Shown here piece after piece: positions 18,543-25,514 of a stretch of DNA of 64,000 nucleotides; the first letter of the stretch is position 1, and the number at the start of each line of letters is the position of its first letter. The DNA is taken from assembly GCF_019052805.1 (NCBI RefSeq), contig NZ_JAHQRJ010000001.1:372001-436000 (forward strand). Reading direction: 5' to 3'. The stretch comes from Noviherbaspirillum sp. L7-7A. GTDB taxonomy: Bacteria > Pseudomonadota > Gammaproteobacteria > Burkholderiales > Burkholderiaceae_D. Both the position numbers and the translations under genes were made by a program. The notes below the pieces were generated by a model, which saw only the letters and a program-made list of their open reading frames with translations, was not told the DNA's origin and did no database searches.

Positions 18543-19622
18543 ATGGACAGACGTTCCTTTCTCAAAACGGGCCTTGCCCTGTCGGCCGCGGGCGTCGCCC
18601 CATTCGGCCTTGCCGCGGCCGAGCAGGGCCCCTGGCGCACCTTCGAGGTGACCACCCGGGTCGAGCTGCAAGAAGGCGGCCCGTCGCGCGTCTGGATTCC
18701 GGCACCGTCGGTCGACACCGATTATCAGAAGCTGGTCGACACCCGCTACAGCAGCCCCAGCGGCACCGTGCAACTGGTGCAGGACCCGGTGTATGGCGCC
18801 GGCATCGTTGCCGCGCAGTTTGGCGGCGGCGTGCGGCCGGTGCTGGAAACCACCAGCCGCTTCGCCACCCGCGACCGCGCGGTGAATCTGGATGGGCCGG
18901 GCAGCGGCGCGGTGCTGTCGGAAGCCGAGCGCGCCAAGTACCTGGCCGCGACCGAACTGCTGCCAACCGATGGCATCGTCAGGACCACCGCGCTGGACAT
19001 CACGAAGAATGCCAAGACCGATCTCGACCGCGCCCATGCGGTGTATGAGTGGATCGTCGAGAACACACAGCGCGACCCGAAGGTGCGCGGCTGCGGCGTC
19101 GGGGACATCCGCGCCATGCTGGAATCCAACAACCTCGGCGGCAAGTGCGGCGACCTGAATGCACTGTTCGTCGGCCTGATGCGCGCCGTCGGCGTGCCGG
19201 CGCGCGATGTGTACGGCATCCGGGTTGCCGATTCGAAGCTGGGCTACAAGTCGCTGGGCAAGTCGGGCGACATTTCCAAGGCACAGCACTGCCGCGCCGA
19301 GTTCTGGCTGGCCGGCCACGGCTGGGTGCCGGTCGATCCGGCCGACGTGCGCAAGGTGGTGCTGGAAGAGAATGGCGGCCTGCCGCTGAACGATGCCAAG
19401 GTGGAAGCAGCACGCAAGCGCCTGTTCGGCTCATGGGAAATGAACTGGCTGGCCTACAACTATGCGCATGACGTGAAGCTGCCGGGAGCCGCGCGCGGCC
19501 CGGTCGGTTTCTTCATGTATCCGAACGCGGAAGTGGCGGAGATGGGCCGGGTGTCGCGCATCGACAGTCTTGACCCGGAAAACTTCCGCTACACCATCAC
19601 CGCGCGCGAAATCATTGTTTGA
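18543..19622 (+). CDS. Tat-exported transglutaminase-like protein
   Basis: ATG at 18543 follows AGGAG and gives 359 residues. The N-terminus is a twin-arginine signal (MDRRSFLKTGLALSAAGVAP). Residues about 165-270 are a transglutaminase/protease-like core with the catalytic triad visible: Cys in LGGKCGDLNALFVGLMRA, His in KAQHCRAEFWL and Asp in WVPVDPAD. Bacterial proteins of this type are usually cysteine proteases or peptide-processing enzymes rather than cross-linkers. It is the first gene of a run with a TlpA thioredoxin, egtD and egtB, with gaps of 14-35 bases. A link between this enzyme and ergothioneine is not known to me. Confidence 0.88.
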   Translation: MDRRSFLKTGLALSAAGVAPFGLAAAEQGPWRTFEVTTRVELQEGGPSRVWIPAPSVDTDYQKLVDTRYSSPSGTVQLVQDPVYGAGIVAAQFGGGVRPVLETTSRFATRDRAVNLDGPGSGAVLSEAERAKYLAATELLPTDGIVRTTALDITKNAKTDLDRAHAVYEWIVENTQRDPKVRGCGVGDIRAMLESNNLGGKCGDLNALFVGLMRAVGVPARDVYGIRVADSKLGYKSLGKSGDISKAQHCRAEFWLAGHGWVPVDPADVRKVVLEENGGLPLNDAKVEAARKRLFGSWEMNWLAYNYAHDVKLPGAARGPVGFFMYPNAEVAEMGRVSRIDSLDPENFRYTITAREIIV

Positions 19623-19643
19623 CCGCATGAAAACGATGTCCCG

Positions 19644-20165
19644 ATGATGCTTCAATTGAAGAGTTGTGCCGGCGCGCTGCTGTCGATGTCGCTGATGCTG
19701 GCGGCCAGTGCCCATGCCGCCGAGTGGAAGGCGTTTTCCACCGAAGGCGGGCAGGCGCCGGCGCCGCTGTCGCTGCCGGACCTGTCCGGCCGGGAAGTCG
19801 ATCTGGCCTCGTTCAAGGGCGAGGTGGTGCTGGTCAACTTCTGGGCCACCTGGTGCGAGCCGTGCAGGGAAGAAATGCCTTCGCTGCAGCGCCTGGAAAG
19901 GAAGCTGGCCGGCAAGCCCTTCCGGGTGGTCGCAGTCAATATCGGCGAAGGCGCGCCGCGCATCAGGCAGTTCCTGGAGCGCACGCCCGTGTCCTTCACC
20001 ATCCTGCGCGACCCTGAATCGGAAGTGATGAAGGCATGGCGGGTGCGCATGCTGCCGGCCAGCTTCCTGGTCGACCGCCGCGGCATGCTGCGTTACCAGC
20101 TGATCGGGGAAGCCGACTACGACGACCCGAAGCAGCAGGCGCCCATACTCGAACTCTTGAAATAG
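19644..20165 (+). CDS. Exported TlpA-like thioredoxin
   Basis: A protein of 173 residues with a signal peptide (ALLSMSLMLAASAHA) and a thioredoxin fold of the TlpA/ResA type. The redox centre is WCEPC in VLVNFWATWCEPCREEMP, and the cis-proline loop lies in RVRMLPASFLVDRRG. Such proteins reduce or oxidise disulfides in the periplasm, often in cytochrome c maturation or thiol protection. It starts 21 bases after the transglutaminase gene and is followed 14 bases later by egtD. The neighbouring enzyme has an active-site Cys, which this protein could keep reduced; that is inference. A second ATG directly follows the first, and no strong ribosome site is visible. Confidence 0.9.
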   Translation: MMLQLKSCAGALLSMSLMLAASAHAAEWKAFSTEGGQAPAPLSLPDLSGREVDLASFKGEVVLVNFWATWCEPCREEMPSLQRLERKLAGKPFRVVAVNIGEGAPRIRQFLERTPVSFTILRDPESEVMKAWRVRMLPASFLVDRRGMLRYQLIGEADYDDPKQQAPILELLK

Positions 20166-20179
20166 AACAGGACCCGACA

Positions 20180-21121
20180 TTGGCAGACCTTATCCCTACC
20201 CGCGATACCGATGCCAATGTCATCCGCGATGAACTGATCGCCGGGCTGACCGCGCCGCAGGCAATGGCGTCGCCCAAGTACCTGTACGACGCGCTCGGCT
20301 CGAAACTGTTCGAGGCCATCTGCGAGCTGCCCGAGTACTACCCGACCCGCACCGAGGCCGCGATCTTCACCCGGCATGGCGCCGACATCGCCGAATCGGT
20401 GGGCAGCGGCGTGACCCTGATCGACCTGGGCGCCGGCAATTGCGCCAAGGCGGCGCGGCTGTTTCCCCTGCTGTCGCCGGCGCAGTATGTGCCCATCGAC
20501 ATCTCGGCCGACTTCCTGCACGACGCCGTGCAGCAGCTGCGGCAGCGCTTTCCGCAGATCGGGATGCTGCCGCTGGGCATGGACTTTTCCGCCACGCTGG
20601 CGTTGCCGAATGAGGTAAGCCGGTCGCGCCGGCTGTTCTTCTATCCGGGCTCCTCGATCGGCAATTTCCATCCGGACGAGGCGCTGGCTTTCCTGCGCCG
20701 GCTGCGCGCGGCCGATGGCGAGCTGCTGATCGGCATCGACCTGGTGAAGGACCATGCGGTGCTGGACGCGGCCTATGACGATGCCCTGGGCGTGACCGCG
20801 GGCTTCAACCTGAACCTGCTGAACCACCTGAACCGGCTGCTTGGGGCCGACTTCAAGCTGCGCGAATGGCGCCATCGCGGCTTCTTCAACCCGGCGCTGT
20901 CGCGCATCGAGATGCACCTGGAAGCGCGGCATGCGCTGACGGTGCGCTGGCAGGGCGGCGAGCGGCGCTTTGCCGAGGGCGAGCGCATCCATACCGAGAA
21001 CAGCTACAAGTACACGCCGGAAAGCTTTGCCGCGCTGCTTGGTGAAGCGGGCTACCGGCTGGCGCAATCATGGACCGACGAGGCCGGCTGGTTCATGGTC
21101 TGCCACGCGCGCCGGGGCTGA
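20180..21121 (+). CDS. egtD: L-histidine N-alpha-methyltransferase
   Basis: EgtD trimethylates histidine to hercynine with S-adenosylmethionine, the first step of ergothioneine synthesis. The protein has 313 residues, normal for the family. It shows MASPKYLYDALGSKLFEAICELPEYYPTR in two conserved blocks, the SAM-binding LIDLGAGNCAKA, FFYPGSSIGNFHPDEA and the C-terminal RIHTENSYKYTPE. The start is TTG at 20180 behind AGGA; no suitable ATG lies near, and the upstream frame overlaps the TlpA gene. egtB follows 35 bases downstream. Confidence 0.94.
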   Translation: MADLIPTRDTDANVIRDELIAGLTAPQAMASPKYLYDALGSKLFEAICELPEYYPTRTEAAIFTRHGADIAESVGSGVTLIDLGAGNCAKAARLFPLLSPAQYVPIDISADFLHDAVQQLRQRFPQIGMLPLGMDFSATLALPNEVSRSRRLFFYPGSSIGNFHPDEALAFLRRLRAADGELLIGIDLVKDHAVLDAAYDDALGVTAGFNLNLLNHLNRLLGADFKLREWRHRGFFNPALSRIEMHLEARHALTVRWQGGERRFAEGERIHTENSYKYTPESFAALLGEAGYRLAQSWTDEAGWFMVCHARRG

Positions 21122-21156
21122 CACGCGGCCAACGACGGGCAGCAAAGGAGACCACC

Positions 21157-22404
21157 ATGAACGATCCGCTACTGCAGCGCGAACATACAACGCGGTCCGC
21201 CCTGCGCCAGCGTTTCAACGCGGTGCGGCGGCGCTCGGTGAGCCTGTCCGAGCCGCTGTCGGAAGAAGATTGCTGCGTGCAGTCGATGCCGGATGCCAGC
21301 CCGGTCAAGTGGCATCTGGCGCATACCACCTGGTTCTTCGAGACCTTCCTGCTGGAGCCGCATGAGCCGGGCTTCGCGCCGCATCACCCGGCCTTTCGCA
21401 TGCTGTACAACTCCTACTACAACGGCGTTGGCGAAAAGCATGCGCGGGCGCAGCGCGGCCTGATCACCAGGCCCTCGTTCGACGAGGTGCTGGCCTACCG
21501 GCATGCGGTCGACACCCGCATGGGCGGGCTGCTCGACGCCGGCAAGCCGGAGCTGATGGCGCTGGTCGAGCTCGGCCTGCAGCATGAAGAGCAGCACCAG
21601 GAACTGCTGCTGACCGACGTCAAGCATCTGCTGTCGATGAACCCCTTGCTGCCGGCGTATGCCGGCAGTCCCCTGCCGCCCGCGCCTGCCGCGCCTGCGC
21701 TGCGCTGGCTGGAATTCGATGGCGGCGTGGTGGAGATTGGCCATGCGGGCGACGGCCACTGCTTCGATAATGAACTGCCGCGCCATCGTCAGTTCATCGA
21801 GCCTTTCCGGCTGGCGTCGCGGCTGGCCACGAATGGCGACTATCTCGCCTTCCTGCGCGACGGCGGCTATCGCGATCCGGCATTGTGGATGTCCGAAGGC
21901 TGGGACTGGGTCATGCGCGAAGGGCTGCGCCATCCGCTGTACTGGCATGAGCGGGACGGCCAGTGGCATGAATTCACGCTGCACGGCCTGCAACCGCTGG
22001 ACCTGCAGCGGCCGGCGACCCATGTCTCCTGGTTCGAGGCGGATGCCTATGCGCGCTGGGCCGGCGCGCGCCTGCCAACCGAATTCGAATGGGAGCATGC
22101 GGCGAGCGGCATCAACGACACTGCAGCGCGCGCGCTGCATCCGGCCGCATCGGGCGAAGGCGCGCTGTCAGACCTGTTCGGCGCCTGCTGGCAGTGGACA
22201 TCCAGCAGTTACGGGCCGTATCCGGGCTATGCGTCCCAGCCTGGCGCGCTGGGCGAGTACAACGGCAAGTTCATGTCCAACCAGTATGTGCTTCGCGGCT
22301 CGTCCTGCGCCACGCCGGCAGGCCATGCGCGGCCGACCTACCGCAACTTCTTTCCGGCGACGGCGCGCTGGCAATTCGGCGGCGTCAGGCTGGCGCGTTC
22401 CTGA
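21157..22404 (+). CDS. egtB: Ergothioneine sulfoxide synthase (hercynine oxygenase)
   Basis: EgtB is an iron enzyme that couples hercynine to cysteine or gamma-glutamylcysteine using oxygen. The 415-residue protein has an N-terminal DinB-like helical domain with metal ligands in WHLAHTTWFFE and in LGLQHEEQHQELLLTD (the HX3HXE motif), and a C-terminal formylglycine-type domain (residues about 190-415: HVSWFEADAYARWAGARLPTEFEWE split here, then VLRGSSCATP and YRNFFPATARWQFGGVRLAR). A strong ribosome site (AAAGGAG) precedes ATG. No egtA, egtC or egtE homologue is nearby, so the thiol donor and lyase are unresolved. Confidence 0.94.
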   Translation: MNDPLLQREHTTRSALRQRFNAVRRRSVSLSEPLSEEDCCVQSMPDASPVKWHLAHTTWFFETFLLEPHEPGFAPHHPAFRMLYNSYYNGVGEKHARAQRGLITRPSFDEVLAYRHAVDTRMGGLLDAGKPELMALVELGLQHEEQHQELLLTDVKHLLSMNPLLPAYAGSPLPPAPAAPALRWLEFDGGVVEIGHAGDGHCFDNELPRHRQFIEPFRLASRLATNGDYLAFLRDGGYRDPALWMSEGWDWVMREGLRHPLYWHERDGQWHEFTLHGLQPLDLQRPATHVSWFEADAYARWAGARLPTEFEWEHAASGINDTAARALHPAASGEGALSDLFGACWQWTSSSYGPYPGYASQPGALGEYNGKFMSNQYVLRGSSCATPAGHARPTYRNFFPATARWQFGGVRLARS

Positions 22405-22442
22405 GCGGCGCCTGCTGGCGCAGCGTGATCACTGGCTGCGCT

Positions 22443-23369
22443 TTACGTGGTTTTCCAGTGCAATCTGGCGCGCTCCTGCAGTGCGGCTTTTTTCGGCGCA
22501 TGAGTGATCGTTGCAAGGTAGGCCCTGAACATCGGCTCGCCATCCTTCGCCGGCAATGCGAACAGGATGGCGAGCAGGCTGTTTTCAGCCGGCGCATGAT
22601 GTTTCCCCTGAAAAGTCAAATCGAAGTGATCCAGCCAGTCAAAAAACACCTTGCCGCGATTGATCGCCATTTCATCCGGCATACTGATGATCAAATTTAA
22701 AAGGCGCATGCTGCATTCCAATGCTTCTTCATCGGAAATACGGCCGTTGGAAAACCGGAAAAAATTGTCCTCGTTACAAAGAATACTCAGCACCTTTGTC
22801 TGGTACCGGGGCGGGAGCGCAGCCATTGCCTCCAGTAGCTGGCCGAATCCTTCCATGGGTGTGACGCAGCCAAGCTGAACATAGTCATGCAGTTCCGGGT
22901 CGGATGCTCGCAAGCCAGGGTACTTTTTCTCGAATTGCGTCTCTCTGTACTTGCATAAGTTTGTCGGATCGGCAGGAAGGTACGTTCTATATTCCGGAAA
23001 ATGTCTGAGCTGGGATGCCGCTGTCTTCAACACCTTAGTCCGCAGTGCATCCGGCAATGCACCGGCCGCTTCAACGACACTGGAAAACAGGACGTCGGCA
23101 TGCGCCAGACCCGGGTTGCTCATCATTTCAAGCAGATGATGCAGCACGTCCGCATGAACGTTGTCGGGAAATGTACGCACGGCAGTCAATAAGCGGCGGT
23201 TGCGCATTGGGCTGTGATCGGAAACGCTGACAGCATCCTTCATCAGGCTGGAGAGCGTAGCTTCCAGCTGTCCCTTCGACACCAGGCTGTTGTTATCGCA
23301 TATCTTGTGCAGCGCAGTCAGCAGGGAAATCGTCTGAGGTATGCATGGGCGCCCTTTGGTCAAGTACAA
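22443..23369 (-). CDS. Hypothetical helical-repeat protein, doubtful N-terminus
   Basis: The frame of 308 codons has no ATG near its 5' end: it opens after an in-frame stop with TTG at 23369 and lacks a ribosome site; the first ATG is at residue 43. The sequence is helical with a loose repeat feel (LLTAVRTFPDNVHADVLHHLLEMM, VLKTAASQLRHFP, LLEAMAALPPRYQTKVLSIL), resembling HEAT/leucine-rich effectors in style, but I recognise no family. It is less GC-rich than its neighbours, which suggests acquisition. It is convergent to egtB. It may be a real gene with an unusual start or the remnant of a longer one. Confidence 0.55.
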   Translation of the reverse strand: MYLTKGRPCIPQTISLLTALHKICDNNSLVSKGQLEATLSSLMKDAVSVSDHSPMRNRRLLTAVRTFPDNVHADVLHHLLEMMSNPGLAHADVLFSSVVEAAGALPDALRTKVLKTAASQLRHFPEYRTYLPADPTNLCKYRETQFEKKYPGLRASDPELHDYVQLGCVTPMEGFGQLLEAMAALPPRYQTKVLSILCNEDNFFRFSNGRISDEEALECSMRLLNLIISMPDEMAINRGKVFFDWLDHFDLTFQGKHHAPAENSLLAILFALPAKDGEPMFRAYLATITHAPKKAALQERARLHWKTT

Positions 23370-23541
23370 GCGCCTTCATCGCGGACCCGGCCGCTTGGTT
23401 CGATGCGGCCGGGCGGAGCGCTCTCGCGGGCATTGACGCAGGTCGCCTAGTTTCGCGGCGCACCGGGTGGATCGAACCGGCCGCTCCTACAATGTGGGCA
23501 ATGCGCACGGACAAATCCGCAAGCCGATCAAGGAGACCACG

Positions 23542-23895
23542 ATGCTGATGAGCGATGAGGAGTACTTCCGCAGCTGCGTTGCCAGGGAGCGGCAACTGGC
23601 CCATCTGCTGGGCCACAAGGTGGAAGAGTTTTATGAGGATGCCGGCACGTTGTGGGACGGCACCACCGCCATGCCGAAATGGACCCGCGACTGGGCCGCC
23701 TGCGCGCCACTGATCGCCGAATACGAGATCGATATCCGCTTCGACCGCGAGGCCGGCGCTTCACATGCGCACTGCGTGCATGCGGGGCCGGTGTCGGTGC
23801 ATCCGGACGACTATCCGGACCGCCAGCATGCGCTGATGTATGCGGTGGTCAAGGCCGTGGTGCACATGCTGGAACACCGCAAGCCGCGGCACTAG
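23542..23895 (+). CDS. Hypothetical protein, 117 residues
   Basis: ATG at 23542 follows AAGGAG, a strong ribosome site. The small protein starts MLMSDEEYFRSCVARERQ, then has a Trp-rich middle (LWDGTTAMPKWTRDWAACAP) and a His-rich end (ASHAHCVHAGPVSVHPDD, AVVKAVVHMLEHRK). The end loosely resembles small phage-type proteins that begin a segment with PLIAEYEIDIRFD, but I cannot assign it. There is no signal peptide. It is convergent to the glycine-zipper gene with only 19 bases between their ends. Confidence 0.6.
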   Translation: MLMSDEEYFRSCVARERQLAHLLGHKVEEFYEDAGTLWDGTTAMPKWTRDWAACAPLIAEYEIDIRFDREAGASHAHCVHAGPVSVHPDDYPDRQHALMYAVVKAVVHMLEHRKPRH

Positions 23896-23914
23896 GAGCC
23901 TGCGGCAGCAGGAA

Positions 23915-24457
23915 TCAGTAGCCGTAGCGCTTGGCCACTTCGTTGCCGAGGTAGCCGCCGCCGATCACGCCGGCGACGGTTGCCAGCTTCTTGCCGTTGC
24001 CGCCGCCTACCTGGTTGCCCAGCACGCCGCCGAGCACGGCGCCGGCCGCAATGCCCACCGGGCTGATCTGCGGCGCCGGCTGCTGGTAGGACGGCTGCTG
24101 CGCCGGGGCCGGTTGATAGGCCGGCTGGTAAGTAGGTTGCTGATACGACGGCTGCTGGTAGCGAGGCTGCTGATCGCTGGCTGCCTGTGCATAGCGCTGT
24201 GCGGCGGCATGCTGGACGGCCGGCTTGACCGCTGCCTTTCTCGCCACCGGTTGCTGCACGGGTTTGGCTTCCTGCTCCGCGGCTACCGTCTTTTCCACCA
24301 CGGGCGCGGCGCTTGCAACCTGTTTTGCCTCGCCATGCGAGTCGGGCAGCAGGCCCGTCATCGCCGCCACGCCAACCAGGCTCACCACCATCACCGAAGC
24401 AGCGGCGCCGGCCATCAGGGGGTGGATCTTCGTGGTGGTTTGTACTGTTTGCATCAT
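23915..24457 (-). CDS. Glycine-zipper 2TM domain protein
   Basis: A 180-residue protein with an N-terminal membrane anchor (about residues 14-36, AGAAASVMVVSLVGVAAMTG), an Ala/Gln/Pro/Tyr-rich linker with YQQPSYQQP and YQPAYQPAP repeats, and a C-terminal glycine-zipper domain (VGIAAGAVLGGVLGNQVGGG, VAGVIGGGYLGNEVAKR). Such domains insert in membranes as two tight helices and occur in envelope-stress lipoproteins of the SlyB/OsmB type. The anchor rather than a lipobox indicates an inner-membrane protein exposed to the periplasm. AGGAG precedes a double ATG. Confidence 0.88.
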   Translation of the reverse strand: MMQTVQTTTKIHPLMAGAAASVMVVSLVGVAAMTGLLPDSHGEAKQVASAAPVVEKTVAAEQEAKPVQQPVARKAAVKPAVQHAAAQRYAQAASDQQPRYQQPSYQQPTYQPAYQPAPAQQPSYQQPAPQISPVGIAAGAVLGGVLGNQVGGGNGKKLATVAGVIGGGYLGNEVAKRYGY

Positions 24458-24599
24458 CGCTCCTGGTCTGCACCGAAGTTCGGTATAAGCACAGATTAAC
24501 GATGAGCGAACTCAGTTGCTAGACGGCGAATGTTTCATCTGTGAAAACTTGTAACAGGACATCGCCTGCGCGGGGCCGGTTCCGGCCTTAGTCTCAGTC

Positions 24600-24875
24600 T
24601 CAGTCCCGGCGCCGGTTCTTGTCGATGATCGCGTAAAGGATCAGCCCATAGGCCAGGAGGCGCACCAGGTAGTAGGCCGGCGTATCCTCGCGCCAGGCCG
24701 GAACGGCGCCCAGCAGCACCCGGTTGGCCGCCTCTATCCAGAACGACAGGCCAAAAAGCAGGAAGAACCGGTCGCGGGTAACGCGCCAGAAGCGCAGGAA
24801 GAAGCAGCCGATCACGAACGACAGCGCCGCGATGGCGCCGATGATCATCAGGCTGGTGCCGGTGTATTCATTCAT
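24600..24875 (-). CDS. Small three-helix membrane protein (DUF5985-like), copy 2
   Basis: The 91-residue protein has three hydrophobic helices (about residues 7-27, 36-55 and 67-85; for example LMIIGAIAALSFVIGCFFL and LVRLLAYGLILYAIID). Its pattern of R-x-R after helix 1 (FWRVTRDRFFLLFGLSFWIEA) matches that of the gene just upstream (YRASRYRLLMWSALCF), so the two are paralogues. Its start overlaps the end of that gene by eight bases. It is the last gene of the kinase operon. No enzymatic residue is evident; a heteromeric membrane partner for the regulatory proteins is an inference from the overlaps. Confidence 0.72.
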   Translation of the reverse strand: MNEYTGTSLMIIGAIAALSFVIGCFFLRFWRVTRDRFFLLFGLSFWIEAANRVLLGAVPAWREDTPAYYLVRLLAYGLILYAIIDKNRRRD

Positions 24876-25125
24876 CCGTGATCAGTCCGTAGAGCAGCGG
24901 CAGCAGGGCGACCAGCGCGCAACCCAGGCGCAGCGGAAGCAGGTCGACATTGGGGAAGAACAGCTTGTCCATCATCAGCGCGATATTCGACAGCGTGAGG
25001 CCGGTGAAGCACAGCGCGCTCCACATCAGCAGGCGGTAGCGGCTGGCCCGGTAGCCACGCCACAGCAGCACCGCCGACAGCAGCGAGGTCAGGCCGCACA
25101 AGCCATAGATGATCGTCTGGATCAT
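24868..25125 (-). CDS. Small three-helix membrane protein (DUF5985-like), copy 1
   Basis: The start at 25125 overlaps the stop of the preceding gene by four bases (ATGA) and has GGGGGAAG upstream, giving 85 residues; a start at 25143 lacks a ribosome site. Three helices are predicted (about residues 3-20, 30-50 and 60-80; TIIYGLCGLTSLLSAVLLW, LPLRLGCALVALLPLLYGLI). It is paralogous to the following gene. The position between a winged-helix-like protein and a second small membrane protein suggests a membrane complex tied to the signalling operon. Confidence 0.72.
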   Translation of the reverse strand: MIQTIIYGLCGLTSLLSAVLLWRGYRASRYRLLMWSALCFTGLTLSNIALMMDKLFFPNVDLLPLRLGCALVALLPLLYGLITDE

Positions 25126-25514
25126 GGTTTTTTCTTCCCCCATCTGAAGGCGTCGGCAAATTCCCGGATGCGGGAATGGCGCCGCGTGCCGGCATGGATC
25201 ATGTTGGTGACTTCGATCAGGTTCTGGCCGTAGTAACGCTCCAGGCTGCCGACCAGCGCATCGAGCTCATCGGTGGCCGGCTGGTAGCGCCAGGCCGGCG
25301 CGGTGGCATCGGCCTGGCGGCAGATGTGCGCCATTGCCAGCTCGGCGAGCAGGGCGGCGGCGCGCTCGGTGGGCAGGTAGAGCCGCTGCGCCAGCCTGGC
25401 GGCGTCCCAGCGCCCCGCCTCGCGACGCATCAGCAGGATCGCTTCCAGGTGCGGAATTGACGGAATCGAGAAGATGAACCGCCGCAGGTCGTCTGTCAGT
25501 ACTTCCTGGTTCAT
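25122..25514 (-). CDS. Small winged-helix-like protein in kinase operon
   Basis: A 130-residue soluble protein. Residues about 15-70 look like a degenerate winged-helix domain (SIPHLEAILLMRREAGRWDAARLAQRLYLP, then TERAAALLAELAMAHIC, then a YQPATDELDALV wing), as in MarR/PadR-like or PCI-like folds. The C-terminal half (SLERYYGQNLIEVTNMIH) is a single helix with a basic tail (FRWGKKKP). It overlaps both neighbours by four bases (ATGA with the kinase upstream and with the small membrane protein downstream). It may act as the output regulator of the operon or as an adaptor; DNA binding is not proven. Confidence 0.68.
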   Translation of the reverse strand: MNQEVLTDDLRRFIFSIPSIPHLEAILLMRREAGRWDAARLAQRLYLPTERAAALLAELAMAHICRQADATAPAWRYQPATDELDALVGSLERYYGQNLIEVTNMIHAGTRRHSRIREFADAFRWGKKKP

